Shown here: positions 44,131 to 52,297 of the stretch, one piece after another
How positions within the stretch are numbered: the first letter of the stretch is position 1
Layout: every line of letters begins with the position of its first letter
Source of the DNA: CAYRGG01 sp964423745
Lineage (GTDB): Bacteria; Pseudomonadota; Gammaproteobacteria; Competibacterales; Competibacteraceae
Assembly: GCA_964423745.1 (NCBI GenBank)
Contig: CAYRGG010000012.1
Location: 1 to 64,000, forward strand
Length of the DNA stretch: 64,000 nt
Direction of reading: 5' to 3'
Program-made: the position numbers and the translations under genes
Notes under the pieces: model-generated
Database searches by the model: none
What the model was told of the DNA's origin: nothing
Seen by the model: only the letters and a program-made list of their open reading frames with translations

Positions 44131-45261
44131 ATGAATGAAAAAAAAATAAAAATCCAGGTAGAAAACCCTAAAAGTATAAAACTCATACTTACAGGTGATG
44201 TCCATCTAGCCACCAACTACCACCAAAAAATGGCTGCTAGTTCCAAAAAAAAATTCCATTTACATGACGTCACAGATTTTACTTATCTTACAACGCCGTT
44301 TTTTCCACTGTTTAATTCAGCAGACTTTGTCATAGCGAATCTTGAAACCCCCGTCCTAAATGAGGAACTCCCTCGCTATTATGGTGATTTGAAACAATAC
44401 TACCATAGAGATTTTCCTGATCTCATATTTTCAGTATTGGAAAAACTAAATGTTAAAGCTATAACTTTAGCTAATAATCATATTTTAGATTATGGCCCCG
44501 ACGGATTACTAAAAACGTTAGAGTATTTAAAAGATAAAAAACTTCCCTATATCGGCGCTGGAAAAGATTTTATGGAGGCAAAAAGAGCGTTATTTGTCGA
44601 TTTTACTAAAGATAATCAAACTATTCTTAAGGTGGCCATCCTCTCCGCTTTTGAGTATCGCAAAAAGTATCATGAGGTCTATGATTTTTATGCTAATAAA
44701 AACAAATCAGGTGTGAATAAATTAACTAGACGAATATTGGCTGACCATATTAAAGATATAAAACAAAATGATCCGGAGCGCTTTGTTATCTTCTATCCCC
44801 ATTGGGGAAAAGACTATCAATGGGTGACTTCTCAGCAAGAACACTCTGCTGAAGCGATTGTTGAAGCTGGAGTTAACCTAATCATTGGACATGGATCCCA
44901 TTTCTCACAAAATATCGTCTATCTCAACAACGTCCCTGTTGTCTATGGTCTTGGCAATTTTATTTTTCTAACGCCAGGAGGTTTTCGTAATAGACCAGAG
45001 ATACCCTCAATAGGTTTAGTGGCTCAGCTAAATTTTAATTTGAATGAGAAAAAACCAAAATTTGATACAGGTCTTAAGCTTTATCCACTGCAAGCCAACA
45101 ATCGCATAACCCTTTATCAACCTCGGTTTGCCAATAAACAAGAAGTTTTTGAAACCTTCACTCTATTTTTAGACAAAAGCCATGACAAAAAAGAGTTTCA
45201 AAATCAGGTTAAAACCGAGACCGATGAGTTTGGAGAATACTTCAACTTAAAATTACCGTAA
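44131..45261 (+). CDS. CapA/PgsA family metallophosphatase-fold protein
   Basis: A 376-residue protein of the CapA family (poly-gamma-glutamate capsule biosynthesis). Metal-binding motifs: LILTGDVHLA (GD-H), DFVIANLETPV (N-E), AITLANNHILDYG (NNH), FYPHWGKDYQ and LIIGHGSHFSQNIVYLNNVPVVYGLGNFIF (GHGxH and GNF). It has no signal peptide or membrane helix, unlike B. subtilis PgsA. CapA proteins are needed for export or synthesis of poly-glutamate; the enzymatic step is unclear. The gene is AT-rich like the giant fusion gene it converges with (14 bp gap), hinting at joint acquisition. Confidence 0.9.
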   Translation: MNEKKIKIQVENPKSIKLILTGDVHLATNYHQKMAASSKKKFHLHDVTDFTYLTTPFFPLFNSADFVIANLETPVLNEELPRYYGDLKQYYHRDFPDLIFSVLEKLNVKAITLANNHILDYGPDGLLKTLEYLKDKKLPYIGAGKDFMEAKRALFVDFTKDNQTILKVAILSAFEYRKKYHEVYDFYANKNKSGVNKLTRRILADHIKDIKQNDPERFVIFYPHWGKDYQWVTSQQEHSAEAIVEAGVNLIIGHGSHFSQNIVYLNNVPVVYGLGNFIFLTPGGFRNRPEIPSIGLVAQLNFNLNEKKPKFDTGLKLYPLQANNRITLYQPRFANKQEVFETFTLFLDKSHDKKEFQNQVKTETDEFGEYFNLKLP

Positions 45262-45275
45262 TATCTTTCTACTAA

Positions 45276-48200
45276 CTAACTAGCCATCTCCTGCGGTTTA
45301 GTAAAAATACTATTTTTTACAATATTTTTTACCATCATATCCAGCGTAAATGCTGAGGATTTTGTATCTTTAAACACAAGAACGATATTTTGTAAACCAT
45401 AACTTTTCATCTCGGATCTCCAGTGGTTTTCTTCTTCTTTTCTAATGAGAAGATAAATAGTACAAATCTCATCAAATTTATAAAATATTTCTTTCATATT
45501 AATTCTATGAGTCAAGGTATCGATGAGTACTATGTTTGGTTTTAATATCCTCAAAGCCGTAATGTCACTATTTGGTAGAAAGAAAAAATTAAGTTTGTTG
45601 TTACCATCTCTTGAACTATTAATTATCGCTAATAACAAATTCTCAAATTCTATAAGTCCTTTGTTATTCAAAAATTCAGAAATATAAGCAGGATAAATAT
45701 CGTTGCTGTTGTCTACTTTGTAAAGCACCTTAAAATCATTATAAGTACTCTCATTACCAATAATACCAAAAACAATGCCTTCCATTCTCGATCTAATAAT
45801 TCTAGCCATACGCATCAAACCTAAGAAAGGATTTAAGGCTAATAAAGTTGGTCTCCATTTTGGTAAACTATCAGGTATTACAGGTGTTACTACTACATTA
45901 CAATTCTGTTCGAAAGCATTCTCAACCATAGCTAACGATTCAGGAATATCAACATATTCAGGGATAACCAACATACTGTCATCCATTGTCATACAGGGTG
46001 TTAGACTCACTCTACGAATATAATCTGTTTCGCAATGGCCGTTTGACCACTGCCCTTGAAATAGTCGCATTAGATTTAAAGGTGAAAATAGTTCACCTAT
46101 ATATAATGAATCGTCTTTTTCTGATTTAATCGATGCTTTTTCTTTTATGGATAAGCCTATATCAAGAAAAAGAACTATGTCGTTTGCACCTAGATAATTG
46201 TAAACAAACTCTATTGCGGTCTCTACATCAGGTAACGAGGTTGAGTTTTTATAAGAACTATCCCTAGTGTTCATAACAAAAACAATATGTAAGTTTTTAG
46301 ATTGCAATACTTTAATCCATTGTTGCCAATCAACCGGTAAGCCGACATTGTTTGTCACAATCAGCCAAATACATTCACGTTTTCTTAAAGACCAATTTTT
46401 AAACAGCTTCAGCGCATAATGATCTCTTGGATCACAAACATAAGCACCCAAATGATCTAATTTAACTAACGAATAGCTGGCAGAGAAAAAGCGTTGATGG
46501 GATGATAAGGATATAACTTTGTTAATGTGTTCAACATCACTGTTAACTGTTAGTACAGCAGCGAGAGAAAATAACAGACTCCGTGATGGGGTAACTTTAT
46601 CTGAAATAATTTGCGTACTAGCGCCATTAGCCCATAGTAAAGCTTTTGTGTCAGAGTCTTTATGAGTATCGACAACAGCGAGTGCTTTTCCTTGCTTTTT
46701 GATATGTTCTTGCAGTTTGGTGTTGCTAAAATCATTTGCATTAAAGGATACTAATACCAGATTTTTTATTGGAATAGTTTTTGTAAGTATGTGGTAAAGA
46801 CTTTCATTTTCTAGATCTATCACAACGGATTGGGATGAAATACTAGCTAAAAGCTTGTATACACGATGATGGATAATATCGTCATGACTGCGTTTTAAAA
46901 TCTTTGGATCGATAAGTTCATCAGTAATCACAGTACAGGTAATTGAATTACACGGAGAACCAGAGGCGATCAAATCGCTTAATTTCCAGCTCATCACAGC
47001 CGCATCTAGATCTTGATGACATAAAAACTGATGCGACCGATCAATAAACGAACCCACCAATGTTGCATCATTGTAAAGTGTTTTTATTTTATCATCTGCC
47101 TGTAGCCCCGTAATGTATCCGATTTTATTTAAAAGCGTAAAACAATTTTCTGCAACTTTGCCTTTGCTCTTATGCCCTGTGATGACAATTTTTGGTATCG
47201 ATCCTGATCTATTTGCGTCGAGAAAAGGTTTCAAGATATGTTTAGTAATGTCACGTTTTTTACCAAAGGTGGGCAACATGTGAAGGTCCACACCTGGATT
47301 ATTGTTGATTTCGATAATTTTGCCTGAACCCTCTCTCCAGGACCGTGATATATCATTTGAAACAAAATCTATTCCCGCAACGTCGAGTAAACAACTTTTC
47401 GCTGCGCTAACCGCCGCTGCTTTATTGTCTGGATGAACTAGGTCTGTACAGTCTTCGGAAATACCGCCCAGTGAAGCATTTGATACTTCTCGTACTTGAA
47501 CCTTTTGATTGTGATTTAAGACACTATTGATAGATAAACTCTGTTTTTTCAGGACTTGTTTTAAGTTATCATCAATTTTTATTGGCATTAAGCATAAACC
47601 GTCACGTCGCTCTACTTTATTCTTTATTTCTATGAGCTCTGCAATGCTATGGAATCCATCACCTTCAATAGTTGCAGGCATTCTTTTAACTGCTGCAATA
47701 AACTGTTCATTAATAACAAGCAAACGAAATTCATGCCCAGCGACATGTTCTTGTACAACCATTGCTTGACTGGTGAAGGGATTATTTTTATAGCTTTCAA
47801 CAAGCTCCTGGGGAGAGTTAATATTTAGTTGAACTCCTTTTCCTTTAGAACCTCGCCTAGGCTTTAATACAACAGGAAAAGATAATGTGGGTAATACCTT
47901 TAGTAACGATTTTTCATCTTTGATGTTGTGTTGATTTGGCACGGGTGCTCCTGCTTGTTTAATATAATTTAAACTTGTTAATTTATCCCGAGCAATATGA
48001 CATCCAATCGCGGTGGTTTTTTCAGAGTATCCAAAGGACAATAGTTTGCTGTGCTTTCCTTCACCAACCCAACCTTTTTTGCCAAAATCGTTATAAGAAC
48101 TTACACCGAGTCTTCTTGCGATCTGCCTTCTTTCATTAGCGATATATTCATCTAGCGTAAAAGCAAATTTCTGTCGATTTTGGTGATAAAACTCCTTTAA

Positions 48201-49565
48201 TTCCTGTGCATTTTTGCCAAAAATTATAAGGTCATAAAGAATTTGAATACATTCCACAAGCTTCGGTAACATGCTTGATCGAATGATTTCAAAGACAATT
48301 TCGTGTCTATTTTCTGAGATACTGTGGTATCCATAGTGCCTTACTTCATGGCGAGATGCTTGTTGTATCAATACTATTACTTGAGGGATTATAAGGATTA
48401 GTTTATTCTCAAGCTGAATTGTAGTGACTTTTAAATCATCACCTAATACATCTATAATTACCTGTCGAAAAATTCCAATATTGTCTTTGTCTACTTCTTC
48501 TAATAGATTACCAGATCCCTCAACAACAACTCGCGCAGATGGCGTTAAACTTACAATACTTGGACCTGGATATGCGGTAGAACTTAAAATACGAAAACTT
48601 TGTCGCAATTTGCATCGTTTTGGTCTATCGATTGGGCGAAAACGCTCTTTAAAAAAGTGTAAACCCTCTGTTTTTCCGGCGCCCCCATCGTTAAATATTC
48701 TAACGTTAGCATCAACAGAGTAAAATTTGACAGCAAGCTGATTAATGAGAAACTCCGAAAGACCATCATAAACTTCAGAAACTTTTCTAAATAAACAATA
48801 ACCAATATTATTTACAATTTCGCCGCTTATCATTCCGACAATTTTTTTGTTATCTATAGCGACTAAAATGATGTGATGCAGAAAATTATGATTTTTGATG
48901 ATTTCTGAATAATAGTCTTTGTCAAACAAACTATCGTATCTCTGATATGCAGCATGACTCCAAGAATTGTTAAGTTCTATAATGTTGTTATAATAAATGT
49001 CGTTATAGTCTTCGATGACGATGTTTTTATGATTATGTCTCAGTTTGTTAATTTTTCTTCTAATATAACCATACTCTTTTCCATATAATTGAATTAGACT
49101 TTGTAAACTATAACGGTATTCTGGACCAACCCTGTATTCTTGATAGGAAAACACAGAACTAAAATCTTTGGATTTTTGTAAAAAGGCAATTTGATCATCA
49201 TTTAACCATCTGACAAGTATATTATTAGCCCTGCGTTTATTAAAACTATTACAAAAACTTGCACATTTCTTTAAGACGTTGATATAATCGTCTGGGGTTC
49301 CTTTACCAAAAGGAAGAACTATTATTGATAAAACGCCGTTACTTAGTATAAAAGGCACAAATAAATTATCTAAGATAATCCAATAAGATTGGCGTTTTGC
49401 TCTAAAGGTTTGTCCATAAAAAAGGGTAAATTGACTCCACCAAGAACTAACAACGCATGTTGAGTTACTTTTATAATAATCATATATTTCCTTATGCTCT
49501 AGCTGTAACTCGTTCAAGTCATTAATACTGCTAATCGATGATTTTGAGGAGTATTGCATATTCAT
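45276..49565 (-). CDS. Giant fusion: aminoacyltransferase-like GNAT + CphA-like ATP-grasp + degenerate Mur ligase
   Basis: A 1429-residue protein. Residues about 10-325 resemble the DUF2156/FemAB-like GNAT fold (VRIFNDGGAGKTEGLHFFKE matches the signature of the phosphatidylglycerol lysyltransferase C-terminal domain). Residues 330-500 are a linker resembling the CphA N-region. Residues 505-785 match the cyanophycin-synthetase ATP-grasp: GCHIARDKLTSLNYIKQAGAPVP, FPVVLKPRRGSKGKGVQL, GHEFRLLVINEQFIAAVKR, VSNASLGGISEDCTDLVHPDN and IEINNNPGVDLHMLP (metal-binding E and N). Residues 790-1040 resemble the Mur middle domain, but the P-loop is GHKSKGKVA instead of GTNGKTTT. Residues 1035-1135 resemble a Mur C-domain without its key residues; 1140-1429 are unrecognised. 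GC is visibly lower than in neighbours. It is the last gene of the operon. Confidence 0.85.
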   Translation of the reverse strand: MNMQYSSKSSISSINDLNELQLEHKEIYDYYKSNSTCVVSSWWSQFTLFYGQTFRAKRQSYWIILDNLFVPFILSNGVLSIIVLPFGKGTPDDYINVLKKCASFCNSFNKRRANNILVRWLNDDQIAFLQKSKDFSSVFSYQEYRVGPEYRYSLQSLIQLYGKEYGYIRRKINKLRHNHKNIVIEDYNDIYYNNIIELNNSWSHAAYQRYDSLFDKDYYSEIIKNHNFLHHIILVAIDNKKIVGMISGEIVNNIGYCLFRKVSEVYDGLSEFLINQLAVKFYSVDANVRIFNDGGAGKTEGLHFFKERFRPIDRPKRCKLRQSFRILSSTAYPGPSIVSLTPSARVVVEGSGNLLEEVDKDNIGIFRQVIIDVLGDDLKVTTIQLENKLILIIPQVIVLIQQASRHEVRHYGYHSISENRHEIVFEIIRSSMLPKLVECIQILYDLIIFGKNAQELKEFYHQNRQKFAFTLDEYIANERRQIARRLGVSSYNDFGKKGWVGEGKHSKLLSFGYSEKTTAIGCHIARDKLTSLNYIKQAGAPVPNQHNIKDEKSLLKVLPTLSFPVVLKPRRGSKGKGVQLNINSPQELVESYKNNPFTSQAMVVQEHVAGHEFRLLVINEQFIAAVKRMPATIEGDGFHSIAELIEIKNKVERRDGLCLMPIKIDDNLKQVLKKQSLSINSVLNHNQKVQVREVSNASLGGISEDCTDLVHPDNKAAAVSAAKSCLLDVAGIDFVSNDISRSWREGSGKIIEINNNPGVDLHMLPTFGKKRDITKHILKPFLDANRSGSIPKIVITGHKSKGKVAENCFTLLNKIGYITGLQADDKIKTLYNDATLVGSFIDRSHQFLCHQDLDAAVMSWKLSDLIASGSPCNSITCTVITDELIDPKILKRSHDDIIHHRVYKLLASISSQSVVIDLENESLYHILTKTIPIKNLVLVSFNANDFSNTKLQEHIKKQGKALAVVDTHKDSDTKALLWANGASTQIISDKVTPSRSLLFSLAAVLTVNSDVEHINKVISLSSHQRFFSASYSLVKLDHLGAYVCDPRDHYALKLFKNWSLRKRECIWLIVTNNVGLPVDWQQWIKVLQSKNLHIVFVMNTRDSSYKNSTSLPDVETAIEFVYNYLGANDIVLFLDIGLSIKEKASIKSEKDDSLYIGELFSPLNLMRLFQGQWSNGHCETDYIRRVSLTPCMTMDDSMLVIPEYVDIPESLAMVENAFEQNCNVVVTPVIPDSLPKWRPTLLALNPFLGLMRMARIIRSRMEGIVFGIIGNESTYNDFKVLYKVDNSNDIYPAYISEFLNNKGLIEFENLLLAIINSSRDGNNKLNFFFLPNSDITALRILKPNIVLIDTLTHRINMKEIFYKFDEICTIYLLIRKEEENHWRSEMKSYGLQNIVLVFKDTKSSAFTLDMMVKNIVKNSIFTKPQEMAS

Positions 49566-49630
49566 TATTTTTTACGACTCGTGGTATGCGTTAATATTAT
49601 TATCAGGCTGTTTTTATTAGAAAGCTGGCG

Positions 49631-50590
49631 TTACTTAATAAAGTGAGTTCTTGTTATTGCAGTTTTAGTGCGCTCGCGTACAGCCTGATATAAGAGTTCG
49701 AGATCAATGACAGCTCCTGCTTGAAAATCCATCTCCTGGGCTGGATGTGTCTCGGATGACGCAAAAAGTACAGTGACGGTGGATTTCCCTAGCACTTGGA
49801 CATGCTTCCCTGCAACCACTAAGGCTGTTTCTTCATCAACGCCAAATCCAAGGAGACCTGGATTTTCCTGGACAACCCGCGTTAAACGCTGTTTGCGATT
49901 ACGTGCTAAGAAATGCTGGTCGATGACGCTGTCCGGCAAAAAATTAAACCCAGTTTCGATCTCGGCGTCTGGATTTCCCCGAGCAATCATGATGCGCGAC
50001 TGGATTGCAGCACCAGCCGAAGTTCCACCGATGACGCCACCGCGGGCAAGCAAGGCGTAAAGTTCACGCTCGACAGCCGTTCCGAGGTATATACTGGCAA
50101 GGTGGGACTGGGAACCTCCGCTAATCCAGACACCGGTAGCGTGACGTAGGGGTTCGACAAAGGTGTCACTATCGGCCTCTTGCCGGAAGAGTGTATGTAG
50201 CACGGAGACCGGCTGTTCCACCCCACGATCTCGCCATTCAGCGTTAATCCTGTCGGCGTTGGGAACTTCCTGGGATTTAACTCTAGCTGTCGGTATCACC
50301 ACTAAACGGGCTTGACTGCCACCAGTTTCTTGTAAGAAGCGGTCAAAAATCACGTCGGGCAAGTCACCACCACCACAAATCAAAAGAACACCAGGAATGC
50401 CGGACCGGTCCATCCGATCTAATGAGTTTGCAAAAGTATTTTCAGTATTCATCAATAAAATCAAAACCACAGGGATATAGAAGGTCATCGAAACGAGGGA
50501 TGTTAAAACACATTGCAAAGACTTAATGACGCCATATCCACACCCTGCTGTATTTCCCCAAGCAAAGGCTTTTCTATAAACAGTTGACAT
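49631..50590 (-). CDS. Exported cyanophycinase family (S51) peptidase
   Basis: A 319-residue protein whose last 260 residues match cyanophycinase: ICGGGDLPDVIFDRFL, the GGSQSHLA loop at 158-164 (GGNQ in CphB), the nucleophile S191 in IGGTSAGAAI, and DQHFLARNRKQRLTRVV at 224-240. An N-terminal hydrophobic segment (MTFYIPVVLILLMNTENTFANS, about 35-56) suggests export, with M35 a possible true start. Cytoplasmic CphB cuts cyanophycin to beta-Asp-Arg; exported versions (CphE-type) degrade external polymer. Here it lies 9 bp after a hydrolase gene and 65 bp before the CphA-like fusion gene, so it may trim or release the product. Active-site residues appear intact. Confidence 0.9.
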   Translation of the reverse strand: MSTVYRKAFAWGNTAGCGYGVIKSLQCVLTSLVSMTFYIPVVLILLMNTENTFANSLDRMDRSGIPGVLLICGGGDLPDVIFDRFLQETGGSQARLVVIPTARVKSQEVPNADRINAEWRDRGVEQPVSVLHTLFRQEADSDTFVEPLRHATGVWISGGSQSHLASIYLGTAVERELYALLARGGVIGGTSAGAAIQSRIMIARGNPDAEIETGFNFLPDSVIDQHFLARNRKQRLTRVVQENPGLLGFGVDEETALVVAGKHVQVLGKSTVTVLFASSETHPAQEMDFQAGAVIDLELLYQAVRERTKTAITRTHFIK

Positions 50591-50599
50591 ATCGGCAAT

Positions 50600-51409
50600 T
50601 CAAACTTTTATACCAAGCGCCTCGTAGCACTGTTTAGTTTCAAGCATTGCCCGAGAGGAATGACCAATCCCTGGCGCTTCAACTAACCGCCAATTAAAGG
50701 CCCAGGCGTGTTGACGAGCCACCTCTAGGCTAGCTTTGTAGATTGAGCGTCCGCGAGCCAACCGGTTTGCTCCTTGGCGCATGGCTGCTTCGGATGTGAT
50801 AAGGTTTCGGTTTTCCACATCCTTTTGTCCTAAATAGATAGTAATAGGTAGCGCCAGATAAGCTTGGAGACGCGCTGCTGCCTCTCCAGGCGCAAAAATA
50901 TTCTTGAATCCGAAAGGGGCGGGTTCGTCAAGCCAAGGACCCACATAGGCCGAGGGATTGGTGATAACAATCCGTTCTGTGCCAGAAAGTGGTGAGTAAG
51001 CACACATTCGCGACAGCATTTGTCCACCGGCAGAATGGCCAAATAGAAAAAACCGTGCGGAAGGTTGATCAATCAAGTCGCGCATCCACTCAAAAAGCTT
51101 CTGTACAAGTGGCCCTGTCCAATGTTCACGAGGTTGTTTTTGCCCACGTCGAATGACACCGGCTCTGCTATAGCGCCAGTTGGGAAAGCGATTTCGATCC
51201 ATAAGAGGTGCGCATGTGACTAGATCTGCACGCTTCGCCAAAACAATCGCTTTATTACGTATTCCTGATGCATCGCGCCGCAATCCATCAAATAAAAACA
51301 ATATTCCCGATGTCGAAGTAGGGTCAGGTCGATAGGTGAAGACTGTCAACTCTTCACCACGGATTAGTGTCGTCATCTGGCTTGCGCCGTGGGGAAGAAA
51401 AGTTGACAC
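50600..51409 (-). CDS. Alpha/beta hydrolase
   Basis: A 269-residue hydrolase with nucleophile S126 in FLFGHSAGGQM, the oxyanion region LFLFDGLRRDAS and a C-terminal HSSRAML with the likely His. It begins with GTG at 51409, overlapping the preceding gene's stop TAG by one base; an ATG at 51376 is an alternative. No signal peptide. It resembles the catalytic part of the secreted hydrolase at 42187-43950 (GHSAGGQ, ENRNLITSEA...ANRLARGRS versus the latter's EDTLT...PNRLQRGKS), so the locus has two related hydrolases, one cytoplasmic and one secreted. It probably acts on an ester or amide in the operon's pathway. Confidence 0.85.
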   Translation of the reverse strand: MSTFLPHGASQMTTLIRGEELTVFTYRPDPTSTSGILFLFDGLRRDASGIRNKAIVLAKRADLVTCAPLMDRNRFPNWRYSRAGVIRRGQKQPREHWTGPLVQKLFEWMRDLIDQPSARFFLFGHSAGGQMLSRMCAYSPLSGTERIVITNPSAYVGPWLDEPAPFGFKNIFAPGEAAARLQAYLALPITIYLGQKDVENRNLITSEAAMRQGANRLARGRSIYKASLEVARQHAWAFNWRLVEAPGIGHSSRAMLETKQCYEALGIKV

Positions 51410-52260
51410 TAATCAACACCTGTAACCATGGCAGGTGCATTGCGGAGAGCTGCTGTGATTTCAGATCCGGATAGTCCTAAACCAAAAGCGGCTGCGACAG
51501 CAAACAGCATTGCGTATTTAAACCGTCTTTTCTTTGTGCGTCCGTCACGGGAAGAACCGATATTGGTTTGTACAGAAACTATAACCTGGTTGCCGGACAC
51601 TAGAACCATCCGGGCTTCTCCATCTTGTTGCCCCCATAAGGTCGCCACGGCTTTGTGACCACTGTTAAGATGCGCTTGCAATCCCGGATCGTTTAAGCGA
51701 TCACTCACGAGTATCAATTGCCTGGCTTTAAGTGCTTGCAGTCGATCAAGAGCGACGATATTACCTGCTTGTACCACAAAACAATCCGTCGTAGCCCGTT
51801 GCACAACATCAAGACCGGCGTGAAAAAGTTCCGTTTTTATATCTTTAACCTTATCCATTATCACCGTAACCCGGATGCTCTCCAAATTAAGACCACGTCT
51901 TGCAGCTAAGCGTGGCGACACAGTACTCACCACGGTGTCGACGACTGGACTACAGAGCAATGCTTGGGCGGCGCTTATTTGTTGTTCATCCGTAAAGTCC
52001 ACCGATCTGCCATTCACAAATGAACGTGCCCTCAATGCCAAACCAACGGATCTGCCAGTCCCACGCAGGATCATGTCTAAAATCCGTGCTGTAGTGCCGG
52101 TACCCTTATCACCAGCGACGGCAATAATGGGAATACCCTGATTTTTTCTGGTCAAGCAGGGTCGTTTCAATACTTGTCTAGCCCCGTTTGACGGCGTGTG
52201 TGGCTCACCAGGTATAGATCCGTTAGGTAACGGATCGATCAGATAAGAACATTTTTTCAT
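51409..52260 (-). CDS. Free-standing Mur-ligase middle domain (CphA-like) with altered P-loop
   Basis: A 283-residue protein. From residue 43 it aligns with the Mur-ligase central domain of cyanophycin synthetases: IPIIAVAGDKGTGTTARILDMIL (P-loop), ALRARSFVNGRSVDFTDEQQISAAQALLCSPVVDTVVS and the terminal MLFAVAAAFGLGLSGSEITAALRNA. The usual GTNGKTTT reads GDKGTGTT, so the ATP-binding Lys is replaced by Thr. The C-terminal Mur domain is absent. It may be a structural partner of the giant fusion protein, or bind a nucleotide differently. It overlaps the downstream hydrolase start by one base, implying coupled synthesis. Confidence 0.82.
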   Translation of the reverse strand: MKKCSYLIDPLPNGSIPGEPHTPSNGARQVLKRPCLTRKNQGIPIIAVAGDKGTGTTARILDMILRGTGRSVGLALRARSFVNGRSVDFTDEQQISAAQALLCSPVVDTVVSTVSPRLAARRGLNLESIRVTVIMDKVKDIKTELFHAGLDVVQRATTDCFVVQAGNIVALDRLQALKARQLILVSDRLNDPGLQAHLNSGHKAVATLWGQQDGEARMVLVSGNQVIVSVQTNIGSSRDGRTKKRRFKYAMLFAVAAAFGLGLSGSEITAALRNAPAMVTGVD

Positions 52261-52297
52261 GGTGGTTTTGTGTCACGAAAGCATTATTATTTAAGTC

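Noticed and set aside
45276..49565. N-acetylglutaminylglutamine (NAGGN) synthetase
   Set aside because: It also joins GNAT and ATP-grasp, but is about 590 residues, lacks Mur modules, and occurs with an asparagine-synthetase-like partner not seen here.
45276..50590. Canonical cyanophycin operon (cphA-cphB)
   Set aside because: The ATP-grasp part fits CphA, but both Mur modules have altered P-loops, an acyltransferase domain is fused, and the cyanophycinase appears exported; calling it cphA would mislead.
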